Below, piece after piece: positions 24,934 through 34,237 of a stretch of DNA of 64,000 bases (positions are counted from its first letter, which is position 1; the number at the start of each line of letters is the position of its first letter). The DNA comes from an uncultured Aquiluna sp. GTDB taxonomy: Bacteria; Actinomycetota; Actinomycetes; Actinomycetales; Microbacteriaceae. Under the pieces are notes generated by a model that was not told the DNA's origin, made no database searches, and saw nothing but the letters and a program-made list of their open reading frames with translations. The position numbers were made by a program, and so were the translations under genes. The stretch is taken from positions 1 through 64,000 of the forward strand of contig CAJJAJ010000010.1 in NCBI GenBank assembly GCA_905182225.1, read 5' to 3'.

Positions 24934-26721
24934 GTGAGCGAGTACTACCAAGATCCAACTCAGAACCCAAAGAGCCGCGAGTATCGCGGCCCGAGGGCAA
25001 AGCTGAAAGACTTACTGCCGTATCTGGCAGAACACAAAAAAACCTTGATTTTGGCACTTGTGCTGTCGATTATCGGATCTCTGTTAGCCCTGGGCCAACC
25101 GCTCTTGATTGGCCAACTAATCACAGCCGTTCAAGAAAACCTGGATACCACTCTGCTTGCCTCGTTGATTGTGGCCCTAGTCATAACCTCGGCGCTGGTG
25201 AATGCGTTCCAGTATTACCTCCTCTACAAGACCGGTGAAGGTGTGGTGCTGAACACGAGAAAAGCGCTGGTTGCCCGAATGCTGAGGCTTCCAATTTGGC
25301 AGTATGACCGCCGCCGAATCGGTGACCTTGTTTCTCGGGTCGGATCGGATTCAACTCTGCTGAAGGCCGTGTTGACTCAAGGTCTAGTTGATGCTCTCGG
25401 AGGACTGCTCCAGTTTGCTGGCGCGATCATCGTAATGGCCTTCATTGACCCGCTGCTTCTTGGAACAACGCTGCTTGTTGTCTTTGCTGCCGTTGGAGCG
25501 ATTGCACTTACCGGCAGGCGCATCCGTTCTGCAACGACCAAGGCGCAGATGCGCGTTGGTGAGATGAGCGCTGCAGTTGAACGAGCGCTGAGTGCGATCC
25601 GAACCATCAAAGCTTCCCGGGCCGAGGCTCGCGAAACTGAAGAAATCCATAAGGACGCTGAGGCTGCATACGACCAGGGCCTTAGCATCGCAAGACTTTC
25701 AGCCATCGTCTCCCCCATTGCTCAGGTTGCCTTCAACTCAGCGTTCATAATTGTGCTTGGACTAGGTGGCCTAAGGGTTGCAACTGGTGCAACAACCATT
25801 GCCTCACTGGTTACCTTTGTAATCCTGCTGTTTTTCATGATCGGCCCACTTATCTCGGCCTTTGGGGCCTACACATCAGTGATGGGTGCCTTGGGTGCGC
25901 TGGCCCGAATCAAAGAGATCATGGATCTCGATGAAGAAGAGCCTGGTGGCGACAAGCTGCCTAGAAAGGGCACCAACAAGACCGCCATTGAATTCAAAGA
26001 CGTTGAGTTTCACTACGCGACCGAGGAAGGCGAAGAGCCTCAGCCGATATTGAAAAAGCTGAATCTAAAAATTGCTCGCGGTTCAAGAGTTGCGTTGGTG
26101 GGGCCATCCGGTGCCGGCAAATCTACGGTTTTCTCACTGATCGAGCGGTTCTACGAGCCAACCAGTGGACAAATTTTGCTCGACGGTCAGCCGGTAACTG
26201 AATTTTCAAGAGACTCACTCCGGCAGCAACTTGGCTATGTTGAGCAGGACGCTCCAGTGTTAGCTGGATCGCTAAAGGACAACCTGTTGCTGGGCAAAGC
26301 TGACGCAACAGATGAAGAGTTAGAAAGCGTGCTGAAGCAGGTGAACCTTGCAGAAGTTCTGAAGCGCGACACCAAAGGCCTGGCCGCAGAAGTCGGTGAA
26401 GATGGCATCATGCTCTCGGGTGGCGAGCGACAGCGCTTGGCAATTGCCAGAGCGTTGCTGGCCTCTCCGGAGATCCTTCTGCTAGATGAGTCAACCAGTG
26501 CCCTGGACGGCCCGAATGAGCAGCGCATGCGCGAGGCCATTGACGCCGTAGCGCATGACCGCACCCTTTTGATAATTGCTCACAGGCTTTCCACCGTGGT
26601 GGATTCAGACCAGATTATTGTTCTGGAGCATGGCGAAATTGTTGGGGTCGGCACCCATTCCGAGCTAGTGAAATCCACCCCGCTCTACACTGACCTAGCA
26701 AAGCACCAACTGCTGGTTTAG
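24934..26721 (+). CDS. ABC exporter half-transporter (permease-ATPase fusion)
   Basis: A 595-residue type IV (B-family) exporter: an N-terminal domain with six predicted helices (about residues 35-325), then an ATPase domain with Walker A VGPSGAGKSTVFSLI, signature LSGGERQRLAIARALL, Walker B ILLLDESTSALD with the catalytic glutamate intact, and H-loop IIAHRLSTV. All catalytic residues are canonical, which fits a homodimer. It starts with GTG 4 bases after the methyltransferase stop. The substrate is unknown; multidrug or lipid export is typical of the family. Confidence 0.88.
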   Translation: MSEYYQDPTQNPKSREYRGPRAKLKDLLPYLAEHKKTLILALVLSIIGSLLALGQPLLIGQLITAVQENLDTTLLASLIVALVITSALVNAFQYYLLYKTGEGVVLNTRKALVARMLRLPIWQYDRRRIGDLVSRVGSDSTLLKAVLTQGLVDALGGLLQFAGAIIVMAFIDPLLLGTTLLVVFAAVGAIALTGRRIRSATTKAQMRVGEMSAAVERALSAIRTIKASRAEARETEEIHKDAEAAYDQGLSIARLSAIVSPIAQVAFNSAFIIVLGLGGLRVATGATTIASLVTFVILLFFMIGPLISAFGAYTSVMGALGALARIKEIMDLDEEEPGGDKLPRKGTNKTAIEFKDVEFHYATEEGEEPQPILKKLNLKIARGSRVALVGPSGAGKSTVFSLIERFYEPTSGQILLDGQPVTEFSRDSLRQQLGYVEQDAPVLAGSLKDNLLLGKADATDEELESVLKQVNLAEVLKRDTKGLAAEVGEDGIMLSGGERQRLAIARALLASPEILLLDESTSALDGPNEQRMREAIDAVAHDRTLLIIAHRLSTVVDSDQIIVLEHGEIVGVGTHSELVKSTPLYTDLAKHQLLV

Positions 26722-26724
26722 CAA

Positions 26725-26730
26725 TAGAGT
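26725..26730 (+). promoter_or_regulatory. -10 box of kynU, leaderless type
   Basis: TAGAGT lies 7 bases before the ATG at 26738. The intervening AAAGGGC could also serve as a weak ribosome binding site on a longer transcript. Confidence 0.45.
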
Positions 26731-26737
26731 AAAGGGC

Positions 26738-28042
26738 ATGAACGCTCATAATCAGATCACTGCCGAACAGGTATCCCTTCTGGATGCTAACGACCCATTG
26801 GCACATTTTCGCGACGAGTTTGTGATTTCGGACTCTGAGGTTTGCTACCTAGACGGCAACTCACTGGGCAGGCTACCAAAGCGCACAATCGAAGAAGTAA
26901 ATAAGTTTTTGACCAATGAGTGGGGACCTGAGTTAGTAGACGGTTGGTCGCACTGGATAGATCAAGCCCAACCCGCAGGAGATCTTTTGGCCCGTGCCGT
27001 TCTTGGAGCAGGCGAGGGTCAAACCCTGGTCTGCGACACCACCAGCGTGAATTTCTACCAACTCTGCGTTGCAGCAATAAAGGCGAGACCTGGGCGCAAG
27101 ACAGTAATTATCGATTCATCTAATTTCCCCACCGACCGATACATTCTGGCCGGCATCGCCGAATCAATGGGGCTGAACCTTGTAACGCTTGATACCGACG
27201 GGTCCGGTGGACCCGGGGCAGTAAAAATCGAGTCAGAGTTTGAAAGAGTGACTGCTTCCGAGCTCGCAAAGCACCTGAACGACGACGTCGCAATGGTCAC
27301 CCTTCAAGCAATCAATTATCGATCCGGTGCAAGGCAAGACCTCAAAGCAATCACCGATTTAGTCCGCCACCACGGAGGGCTTGTAGTCTGGGATTGCTCT
27401 CACGCCGCTGGTTCTATCCAGCTAGATTTCGAGAAAAATGGCGTTGACCTAGCGGTTGGCTGCACCTACAAATATGGCAATTCTGGACCCGGATCACCGG
27501 CATGGCTGTTTGTCTCAAAATCGATTCAGACAGAGCTTCGAGTTCCAATTCAGGGCTGGTTCGCGCAAGAAATGCAGTTTGAAATGGGGCCGAATTTTGA
27601 GCCTGCAGACACCATTCGGCGCTACCAGATTGCCAGCCCCTCAATCATCGGAATCAGAGCAGTTGAGGTCGCCTACGAGATGATAGAGCGCGCCGGTATC
27701 GCACTTATTGAACAGAAGGCTGCCAGAGGCACGGAGTTGATGATGGATTTGTTCAAGCAATGGCTGGAGCCACTTGGGTTTGAAGTTGCCTCCCCTTCTC
27801 AGGCGGCACTGAGGGGTGGCCACATAATCTTGACTCACCCGGAAGCAAGACAAATTGCCTACGCGATGCGGAAGATTTCAAAGGTAATACCTGACTATCG
27901 AGAGCCCAACGCGATCCGGGTGGCTATTTCTCCGCTTGCGACAAGCTACACAGAGGTATTCGAGGGGTTTTCGCGATTGCGAGACCTTGTCGAAAGCGGA
28001 AAATACTTGAGCATCGAGCAAGATGCCAACCGGGTTACCTAA
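26738..28042 (+). CDS. kynU: Kynureninase
   Basis: A 434-residue PLP enzyme of the aspartate aminotransferase fold that cleaves kynurenine to anthranilate and alanine. Recognisable stretches are CYLDGNSLGRLPK near the N-terminus, DTTSVNFYQL, IDSSNFPTDRYI, VWDCSHAAGSI (with the PLP-binding Asp), and CTYKYGNSGPGSPAWLFV with the Schiff-base lysine. It is followed by tryptophan dioxygenase in the same direction, supporting a tryptophan degradation or anthranilate salvage role. Confidence 0.93.
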   Translation: MNAHNQITAEQVSLLDANDPLAHFRDEFVISDSEVCYLDGNSLGRLPKRTIEEVNKFLTNEWGPELVDGWSHWIDQAQPAGDLLARAVLGAGEGQTLVCDTTSVNFYQLCVAAIKARPGRKTVIIDSSNFPTDRYILAGIAESMGLNLVTLDTDGSGGPGAVKIESEFERVTASELAKHLNDDVAMVTLQAINYRSGARQDLKAITDLVRHHGGLVVWDCSHAAGSIQLDFEKNGVDLAVGCTYKYGNSGPGSPAWLFVSKSIQTELRVPIQGWFAQEMQFEMGPNFEPADTIRRYQIASPSIIGIRAVEVAYEMIERAGIALIEQKAARGTELMMDLFKQWLEPLGFEVASPSQAALRGGHIILTHPEARQIAYAMRKISKVIPDYREPNAIRVAISPLATSYTEVFEGFSRLRDLVESGKYLSIEQDANRVT

Positions 28043-28122
28043 GCCTCAAGCCTTCTCTTAAATGCAAACTAAATAGCCAGAAAAGCTGGCAGTGAACACT
28101 CGGACAGAGCGAATGGATAACA

Positions 28123-28947
28123 GTGGAACAGAATAAGCACGTCACCTACATTTCTTACCTCAAAATTGATGAGCTCCTCGCGCTGCAAGAGCCGTTGAGC
28201 GATGGCCCGGAGCACGACGAATTGTTGTTCATCACCATCCACCAGGTCTATGAGCTCTGGTTCAAGCAGGTCCTTCACGAAGTCGCCGCCCTACAGGTCA
28301 CGCTGCAAGAAGGTAACTCGCACCGATCCATGGCACTGCTAGGTCGAATCCGAACCATTATGAAGACTTGCGTCTCTCAACTGGACATCCTGGAAACAAT
28401 GACCCCACTGCAGTTCAATTCATTTCGAGAGCGCCTTAGCTCCGCGAGCGGATTCCAGTCCGCCCAGTTCCGCGAGCTAGAGGCAGTTCTGGGAAGGCGT
28501 GATCAAGCCGGAGCAAAGGCCGATGCCAAATCCGGCATGGGCATGGCTGAGCACCTGATTGCAGGCTCCCCGGCTCGAGCAAGAGTAGAGGCTGCAATGA
28601 CAAGAATGTCGTTGTGGGATTCGGCCCTGCACTATTTCAACTCGAGGATGGCACTACCAAAGGAGTTGCTGTCTAGAGACGTCACGGAAGCCTGGGAACC
28701 TCACGAGGGGCTTCAGAATGTTTTAATCGAACTCCACCGAAATGACCCGGAAGCTTCCATGATTGGCGAAGCTCTAGTCGATTTGGATGAGGGGCTGCAA
28801 GAGTGGCGTTATCGTCACGTCAAGATGGTCGAACGCACTATCGGGCACAAAATTGGATCCGGAGGCTCTTCGGGAGCAGGCTATTTGGCAAGCACACTTT
28901 TCAACCCGGTGTTCCCAGATCTGTGGGCTATCAGGTCGCGTTTTTAA
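28123..28947 (+). CDS. kynA: Tryptophan 2,3-dioxygenase
   Basis: A 274-residue haem enzyme opening the indole ring of tryptophan to N-formylkynurenine. Characteristic blocks are [16 protein letters not shown], the haem/substrate region [29 protein letters not shown] with [12 protein letters not shown], and the C-terminal [16 protein letters not shown] plus GGSSGAGYL. It starts with GTG. The preceding 80 bases contain no clear ribosome binding site. No kynurenine formamidase is seen nearby. Its 3' end overlaps convergent folD by 4 bases. Confidence 0.94.
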   Translation: MEQNKHVTYISYLKIDELLALQEPLSDGPEHDELLFITIHQVYELWFKQVLHEVAALQVTLQEGNSHRSMALLGRIRTIMKTCVSQLDILETMTPLQFNSFRERLSSASGFQSAQFRELEAVLGRRDQAGAKADAKSGMGMAEHLIAGSPARARVEAAMTRMSLWDSALHYFNSRMALPKELLSRDVTEAWEPHEGLQNVLIELHRNDPEASMIGEALVDLDEGLQEWRYRHVKMVERTIGHKIGSGGSSGAGYLASTLFNPVFPDLWAIRSRF

Positions 28948-29795
28948 CCTGCAGCCAGTACAACGTTTCTAACGAGCATTGCCCGAGTCATTGGGCCAAC
29001 GCCGCCCGGATTCGGAGAGATGTGACCGGCAACCGTCGCAACACCAGGATGGACATCGCCCACAAGCTTTCCGTCGACTCTTGTTATTCCCACATCCAAC
29101 ACCGCAGCGCCGGGCTTTATCCATTCAGGTCTTATGAAGTGAGGGCTTCCTAAAGCCGCCACCACAATGTCCGACCTCGAAATAACTTCCTCGATGTGCC
29201 TAGATGCGCTGTGAAGCAAAGTTGGTGTCGCATCAACGCCTTTGCGAGTAAGCATTAGCCCCAGCGGTCTGCCCACGGTCAGGCCTCTACCGATAATTGC
29301 AACCTGTGCGCCTCGAAGGCTCACTTCGTAGCGCTCCAGGAGTTCGATGATCCCGCTTGGCGTGCAGGGCAGTGGACTACTGATTTGACCACCGGTGTTC
29401 ATAACCAGCCGGCCAAGATTCACCGGGTGAAGTCCATCGGCATCTTTGTCAGGATCGATTAGTTCCAGCATTTCGTTGGCATCGATACCACCCGGAAGCG
29501 GCAACTGAACTATAAACCCGGTCGCTTCCTTGGCCTCATTGAGGTCCTTTATAGCAGCCTGGATATCGGCTCTAGAGGCAGTTGCTGGAAGATCGATTCG
29601 AATAGATTCGATTCCAACCTCAGCGCAATCCCTATGCTTACCGGACACATAAGAAAGTGACCCCGCGTCATCGCCCACCAAGATAGTTCCGAGCCCAACG
29701 TTTATGCCCCTGGCCGTCAGACCAACAACCTCAGCTGCAAGCTCTGTCTTTATGGCCTTGGCTGTTGCTAAGCCATCAAGTATTAGAGCGGTCAA
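28944..29795 (-). CDS. folD: Methylene-THF dehydrogenase / methenyl-THF cyclohydrolase
   Basis: A 283-residue bifunctional one-carbon enzyme interconverting 5,10-methylene-THF and 10-formyl-THF with NADP. The catalytic [14 protein letters not shown] supplies the Tyr and Lys, followed by [27 protein letters not shown], the Rossmann-like [14 protein letters not shown], and the C-terminal [12 protein letters not shown]. It starts with TTG shortly after glyA. GlyA makes methylene-THF and FolD oxidises it, supplying the purN and purH reactions encoded further along. Confidence 0.94.
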   Translation of the reverse strand: MTALILDGLATAKAIKTELAAEVVGLTARGINVGLGTILVGDDAGSLSYVSGKHRDCAEVGIESIRIDLPATASRADIQAAIKDLNEAKEATGFIVQLPLPGGIDANEMLELIDPDKDADGLHPVNLGRLVMNTGGQISSPLPCTPSGIIELLERYEVSLRGAQVAIIGRGLTVGRPLGLMLTRKGVDATPTLLHSASRHIEEVISRSDIVVAALGSPHFIRPEWIKPGAAVLDVGITRVDGKLVGDVHPGVATVAGHISPNPGGVGPMTRAMLVRNVVLAAG

Positions 29796-29799
29796 CCAG

Positions 29800-31080
29800 C
29801 TACCTAGTTTCTAGTCCGACGTAAAGCGGGAAGGCTTCGGTCAGAACTCTAACTCTTGCTTTCAATGCGGGTAAATCAGCACCTGGAATGAGAGCGTGAG
29901 CGATGATGTCGCCAACCTCAACGAATTCTTCGTCGCCGAAGCCTCTGCTTGCTAGAGCCGCAGTACCAATGCGTACCCCGGAGGTCACCATTGGCGGCCT
30001 AGGGTCGTTAGGAACTGAGTTCTTGTTCACTGTCACACCGGCCTCGTGCAATAGGTTCTCGGCCATTTGACCGTCAACCTCAGAGTTCCTAAGATCAACA
30101 AGCACCAAGTGAACATCGGTGCCGCCAGTCAACACTGAAACTCCGGCCCCAGTGACATCGGCTTGGTTCAGCCTGTCTGCAATAATTCGCGCACCAGAAA
30201 TGGTTCGTTCTTGACGCTCTCGAAACTCCGGCTGCATAGCTGCCTTGAATGCGACGGCCTTGCCGGCAATTACGTGCATCAATGGCCCACCCTGCTGTCC
30301 AGGGAAAACAGCGGAGTCAATCTTCTTTGCCCACTCCTGCTTGCAAAGAATGAGACCGGAGCGGGGACCGCCAAGGGTCTTGTGAACGGTGGTGGAAATT
30401 ACATCGGCGTAAGGAACTGGGCTTGGGTGAACTCCGGCAGCAACAAGGCCTGCGAAGTGAGCCATGTCCACCCACAACTTGGCGCCAACCTCATCGGCGA
30501 TTGCCCTGAATGCCGCAAAATCTAGATGCCTTGAGTATGCCGACCACCCCGCAATCAGAACTGCCGGCTTTACCTCTATTGCTCGCTGACGAACGGTCTC
30601 CATGTCAATCAGATGTGTCTCTGAATCTAGCTCGTATGAGTGCCCCTCATACATGCGTCCCGAGAAGTTCAGCTTCATGCCGTGAGTCAAGTGACCGCCG
30701 TGAGCGAGGTTTAGGCCCAAGATACGATCTCCCGGACTCGCCAGTGCCATGAGTACTGCCGCATTTGCCGAGGCACCGGAGTGAGGCTGAACGTTCGCGT
30801 GTTCCGCGCCAAACAATTCCTTTGCACGCTCTCTTGCAAGATCCTCTGCAATGTCTACCGCTTCACAGCCGCCGTAGTAACGCTTGCCCGGATAACCCTC
30901 AGCGTACTTATTGGTGAGGACTGAACCCTGGGTTTCTAAAATTGCAGCGGAGACAAAGTTCTCGCTCGCAATCATTTCCAAGGTGTGGCGTTGACGATCA
31001 AGCTCCTGCTGCAAAACCGCGGCAATTTCCGGATCAACTTCGCTTAGCGGGGACATAAATTTCACTGAATGAGTAAGCAT
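29800..31080 (-). CDS. glyA: Serine hydroxymethyltransferase
   Basis: A 426-residue PLP enzyme converting serine and THF to glycine and methylene-THF. Conserved features are [20 protein letters not shown], the central [15 protein letters not shown], and the PLP lysine region [16 protein letters not shown]. The ATG at 31080 was chosen because TAAAGT lies exactly 6 bases upstream, predicting a leaderless mRNA. An internal ATG at 31056 would match the conserved start more tightly but has no ribosome binding site. It is divergent from purU and leads the glyA-folD unit. Confidence 0.94.
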   Translation of the reverse strand: MLTHSVKFMSPLSEVDPEIAAVLQQELDRQRHTLEMIASENFVSAAILETQGSVLTNKYAEGYPGKRYYGGCEAVDIAEDLARERAKELFGAEHANVQPHSGASANAAVLMALASPGDRILGLNLAHGGHLTHGMKLNFSGRMYEGHSYELDSETHLIDMETVRQRAIEVKPAVLIAGWSAYSRHLDFAAFRAIADEVGAKLWVDMAHFAGLVAAGVHPSPVPYADVISTTVHKTLGGPRSGLILCKQEWAKKIDSAVFPGQQGGPLMHVIAGKAVAFKAAMQPEFRERQERTISGARIIADRLNQADVTGAGVSVLTGGTDVHLVLVDLRNSEVDGQMAENLLHEAGVTVNKNSVPNDPRPPMVTSGVRIGTAALASRGFGDEEFVEVGDIIAHALIPGADLPALKARVRVLTEAFPLYVGLETR

Positions 31081-31086
31081 CTTTCA

Positions 31087-31092
31087 ACTTTA
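31087..31092 (-). promoter_or_regulatory. -10 box of glyA, leaderless type
   Basis: The minus strand reads TAAAGT, 6 bases before the ATG at 31080. It lies 34 bases from the divergent purU box. Confidence 0.55.
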
Positions 31093-31126
31093 TCAGAGTT
31101 ATTTCGGTCGGACTGGTAGGCGCCAA

Positions 31127-31132
31127 TAGTAT
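31127..31132 (+). promoter_or_regulatory. -10 box of purU, leaderless type
   Basis: TAGTAT lies 6 bases before the ATG at 31139. The six bases TGAGGA between box and start codon could also act as a ribosome binding site if transcription started further upstream. Confidence 0.55.
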
Positions 31133-31138
31133 TGAGGA

Positions 31139-31996
31139 ATGCAAGCTGCCAAAGAACATTGGGTTCTGACTTTTATCTGCCCAGACCGACCAGGCATAGT
31201 CCACGCAATCTCCGGAGCCGTGGTTGCTGCCGTTGGAAACATTACCGAGAGCCAGCAGTTCACCTCACAGGACACTGGCCGCTTTTTTATGAGACTGCAG
31301 ATTGAAGCGGACATAACAAAGGCAGACTTTGAAAAACAATTTGAAGCCATAGCCGAGACTTTTCAGATGCAATACGTGCTTGACCATGTAGACAGGCCCA
31401 TGCGGACTCTCGTCTTAGTTACCAAAGCCGATCACTGCCTAAATGACCTTCTCTACCGTCAGCGCGCTGGGCAAATTGCAATCGAAATCCCTAAAGTCTT
31501 TGGCAACTCTGACGACCTACAAGAGTTAGCTAGTTTTTTTGGAGTTGATTTTGAATCCCTCCCAACTAACAACCTCAGCGATAAGGCCGACTTCGAAAAA
31601 CGATTGCGTGAAATTATTATTGAACACGACATCGAACTTATTGTTCTGGCTCGTTACATGCAGATTCTTTCCGCCGAATTCTGTGAGGAGTTTGCTGGAA
31701 AGATAATAAACATCCACCACTCATTCTTGCCGGGCTTTAAAGGCGCCAACCCATACGCCCAGGCTCATGCTCGAGGCGTGAAGCTCATCGGTGCGACCGC
31801 CCACTTTGTGACCGAAGATCTCGATGAAGGTCCGATCATTGAACAAAACGTGACCAGAGTTGAACATGCATCCACCAAGTCACACTTGGTTCAGATCGGC
31901 CAAGACGTGGAATCCAAGACCCTTACCCAAGCAGTTCGCTGGTTTGCCGAGCATCGAGTGCTACTTGATGGTCAACGCACCATCATCTTCCGATAA
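31139..31996 (+). CDS. purU: Formyltetrahydrofolate deformylase
   Basis: A 285-residue hydrolase that splits 10-formyl-THF to formate and THF. An N-terminal ACT domain (FICPDRPGIVHAISGAV) is joined to a formyltransferase-fold catalytic domain with LARYMQILS, INIHHSFLPGFKGANPYAQA and IGATAHFVTEDLDEGPII, which carry the catalytic Asn/His/Asp set. The ACT domain usually senses methionine and glycine. Divergence from glyA suggests joint control of the one-carbon pool. The 3' end overlaps the convergent surface protein gene by 25 bases. Confidence 0.93.
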   Translation: MQAAKEHWVLTFICPDRPGIVHAISGAVVAAVGNITESQQFTSQDTGRFFMRLQIEADITKADFEKQFEAIAETFQMQYVLDHVDRPMRTLVLVTKADHCLNDLLYRQRAGQIAIEIPKVFGNSDDLQELASFFGVDFESLPTNNLSDKADFEKRLREIIIEHDIELIVLARYMQILSAEFCEEFAGKIINIHHSFLPGFKGANPYAQAHARGVKLIGATAHFVTEDLDEGPIIEQNVTRVEHASTKSHLVQIGQDVESKTLTQAVRWFAEHRVLLDGQRTIIFR

Positions 31997-34167
31997 ACGG
32001 TAAAAGCCAAGACTGCTGCTACCGCTCCACCCGCCAACCAAGGCGAAATCCGAGCAACAGAGTCTGGTTCCGCAGGTTTTTGATCTCCCGAAGCCAACTC
32101 AGCTACGTAGGTTGACTGTGCAGGTGTTTCGGCTCGATCAGGTAACTCCTCTTCGTCATTCGTCAGTGTGGCTTCGTTTTCAAGCTCTTGAGGCTCAGGC
32201 TCAGGGGTCACGAGAGGTGGCTTAGATGCGATTGGCGATGAGACAGCTTCGCTCGACCGAGTTGGAACCGTGGCGACCGCTTTGGGCGGTGACTCTTTTT
32301 CAATTGGAATGACCTCTGCACTTTCAACAAACTCCAGAATTTCTTCAACCATCTCTTGGTCTATAAACCCAGGCGCCTCAATCGGTGATTGGATGTCATC
32401 CGGGAGCCCTGGCGCTAGTTGACTCGGAATCTGTAACGCGGGTTGCCGAGGAGCCACCTCCAGCGCCGGCTCTGGTGTTGCTGGCATTGGTTCTGGGGTT
32501 GGTTCCGGGATTGGCACTGCGGCAACAAGTGTTAGTTCGAGAACTTTGTCGATAGCTGGACCTGAGTTTCCCGCCGAATCAATCAAGGAAAATGCCGCTA
32601 ATTTCCAGCTCATGCTCCCAGGCGCGCAGCCAGTATATTCGAAGGTTATTTCTCCTTCTGCAGATGTTGTCATTGGAAGGCAACTTATTTCATCGGCGAG
32701 AAATTCGACAGCGGCGTCTTCAACTAGAGAATCGTCGTGTCTGAGCAAAATTACCAAGTTAAAGTTGCCGTCTATCTCGGTGATTTCGGGCTCGAGCCAT
32801 TGCGCTGTCGGAGCGATTGTGTCCCTTGACAGTTCAAGGACAGCAGGTTCGGAAGGACCTAGATTACCCATTGAGTCAGTCACAACGTTTGACGCAAGAG
32901 TGATTGTGATATCGCCCTCCTGGCAATCGTTCAGGCTTAGCCTTTGGTTCAGAAGCACAGTTTCGTCACATCCTGTGACAAGAATGTCATCCGAGGACAA
33001 ACCGGAATTATCCTCACTGCCAACAAGGTCAAACACGTAGTCGTGATCAGCAGAAATAATTTGTTCGAAGGCGTACTCCGGGCCAATTAGGTCAAGCTCG
33101 ATCTGCAGCGAGGCACTCGTGTCATCAACTAGCAAAGCGGCGGCTTCAGGTGCCAGAGCGGCTTGAAAGGGCGAGTCGACGCAGCTCTGAATTTGAAAGA
33201 CATAAGTTGATCCAGTTAATTCGGGTTCGCTTACGATGCAGGCAGTGTCAACGATCTCCAGATGGGTCGAGTCGGGACTAAAGCTACCCTCTACCTCCAT
33301 GTTGATCGAAACCTCGTTATTACTTAGCTGGGTGCCAGCAAACAAAGTGATTATCGAAGGAGCCTGATACCGAATGACCACTCGACCCGCTGCATTCTGG
33401 ACTCCTGCTTGATGGTTGATGTTGGTCACTAGAGACGTGTTTGCATATGAAGATCCACCTCCGCCGCCTCCGGCATCAGCGCAACAAGAGTCGTCATCCG
33501 CTCCACCACCACCGCCACCGAACCAACCGCCGCCGCCACCGCCGCCACCGGCGTTCCAGCTGCTACCTCCAGTTCCTCCAATCCCAAAACCACCGGGTTG
33601 TGCCGAACTGCCGCCGTTAGAGGCACCCGCGGAACCCCCAGAGCTTTCCCGACCGCCGCCGCCTCCGGAACCTTGTCCCGATCCACCGTTCTCGGCGACT
33701 AGGTTTCCACCGGGACCTCCAGCAGCTCCGGCATAGCCGCCGCCACCTCCGCCGCCTCCGGCCACAACAATCCGATCATTTAGGTTCGTACCGGAGCGAA
33801 TGTCGCTGGCCCCTCCACCGGAACCCTCGTTGCCCCTGGAGCCTCCGGCCCGGCCCCCTCCGTTATAACCGCCCGGAGCCTCGGCATTAATCACGCCCTC
33901 GCCGCCCACAAGCACCCAGAACCCAGTCGGTGAGTTTATGAACTCGCCGGTTACGCGGCCGCCCATGCCGCCTCTTCCTCCGGCCGCTCCACTGATTTCG
34001 AAGGAAACGTTTTTGGCGCCGTCAGGGACCGTGAAGTACTCTGCGTTACCGGTGTATTCAAAGACCAATTCGCAGATTCCGTCTGGACATTCTTCGGCTT
34101 GAGCGGGCACAGCTCCAAAAGCTATTGAAGAGCAAAAAGTAAGGGCTAATAATGATCGAAGTTTCAT
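31972..34167 (-). CDS. Large glycine-rich, Ig-like-repeat surface protein with C-terminal membrane anchor
   Basis: A 731-residue protein. A signal peptide (residues 1-24, ending AVPAQA) is followed by a short beta region, then a glycine-rich domain (about 40-255) with GGYNGGGRAGG, GGGASDIRSG, RIVVAGGGGGGGG and WFGGGGGGADDDSCC. This order matches the glycine-rich domain known from ALK/LTK receptors and from many bacterial proteins. Residues about 260-560 form three Ig-like repeats, each with a Cys pair; two end in D(S/T)xGNxGP-type motifs. A proline/glutamate stalk (PEPTPEPMPATPEP) and one membrane helix with tail YRKMMVR end the protein; no LPXTG is present. It is probably exposed on the cell surface. 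Function unknown. A TAGTTT box precedes the ATG by 7 bases. Confidence 0.8.
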   Translation of the reverse strand: MKLRSLLALTFCSSIAFGAVPAQAEECPDGICELVFEYTGNAEYFTVPDGAKNVSFEISGAAGGRGGMGGRVTGEFINSPTGFWVLVGGEGVINAEAPGGYNGGGRAGGSRGNEGSGGGASDIRSGTNLNDRIVVAGGGGGGGGYAGAAGGPGGNLVAENGGSGQGSGGGGGRESSGGSAGASNGGSSAQPGGFGIGGTGGSSWNAGGGGGGGGWFGGGGGGADDDSCCADAGGGGGGSSYANTSLVTNINHQAGVQNAAGRVVIRYQAPSIITLFAGTQLSNNEVSINMEVEGSFSPDSTHLEIVDTACIVSEPELTGSTYVFQIQSCVDSPFQAALAPEAAALLVDDTSASLQIELDLIGPEYAFEQIISADHDYVFDLVGSEDNSGLSSDDILVTGCDETVLLNQRLSLNDCQEGDITITLASNVVTDSMGNLGPSEPAVLELSRDTIAPTAQWLEPEITEIDGNFNLVILLRHDDSLVEDAAVEFLADEISCLPMTTSAEGEITFEYTGCAPGSMSWKLAAFSLIDSAGNSGPAIDKVLELTLVAAVPIPEPTPEPMPATPEPALEVAPRQPALQIPSQLAPGLPDDIQSPIEAPGFIDQEMVEEILEFVESAEVIPIEKESPPKAVATVPTRSSEAVSSPIASKPPLVTPEPEPQELENEATLTNDEEELPDRAETPAQSTYVAELASGDQKPAEPDSVARISPWLAGGAVAAVLAFTVYRKMMVR

Positions 34168-34174
34168 GCCACAC

Positions 34175-34180
34175 AAACTA
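34175..34180 (-). promoter_or_regulatory. -10 box of the surface protein gene, leaderless type
   Basis: The minus strand reads TAGTTT, 7 bases before the ATG at 34167. It overlaps the T-rich tail of the icd terminator. Confidence 0.5.
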
Positions 34181-34211
34181 AAACTCCCCGCAGTTTCCTG
34201 CAGGGAGTTTT
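34180..34211 (-). terminator. Intrinsic terminator of icd
   Basis: On the minus strand AAAACTCCC and GCAG pair around a GAAA loop with a single mismatch (13 of 14 pairs), followed by TTTTAGTTT. It lies 27 bases after the icd stop. Confidence 0.8.
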
Positions 34212-34237
34212 CCACAAGCCGCCAGCGGCCTGGTTAT

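Noticed and set aside
33416-33736. Proline-rich open frame on the plus strand
   Set aside because: It is the complement of the glycine-rich domain codons of the minus-strand surface protein; no ribosome binding site or signal sequence.
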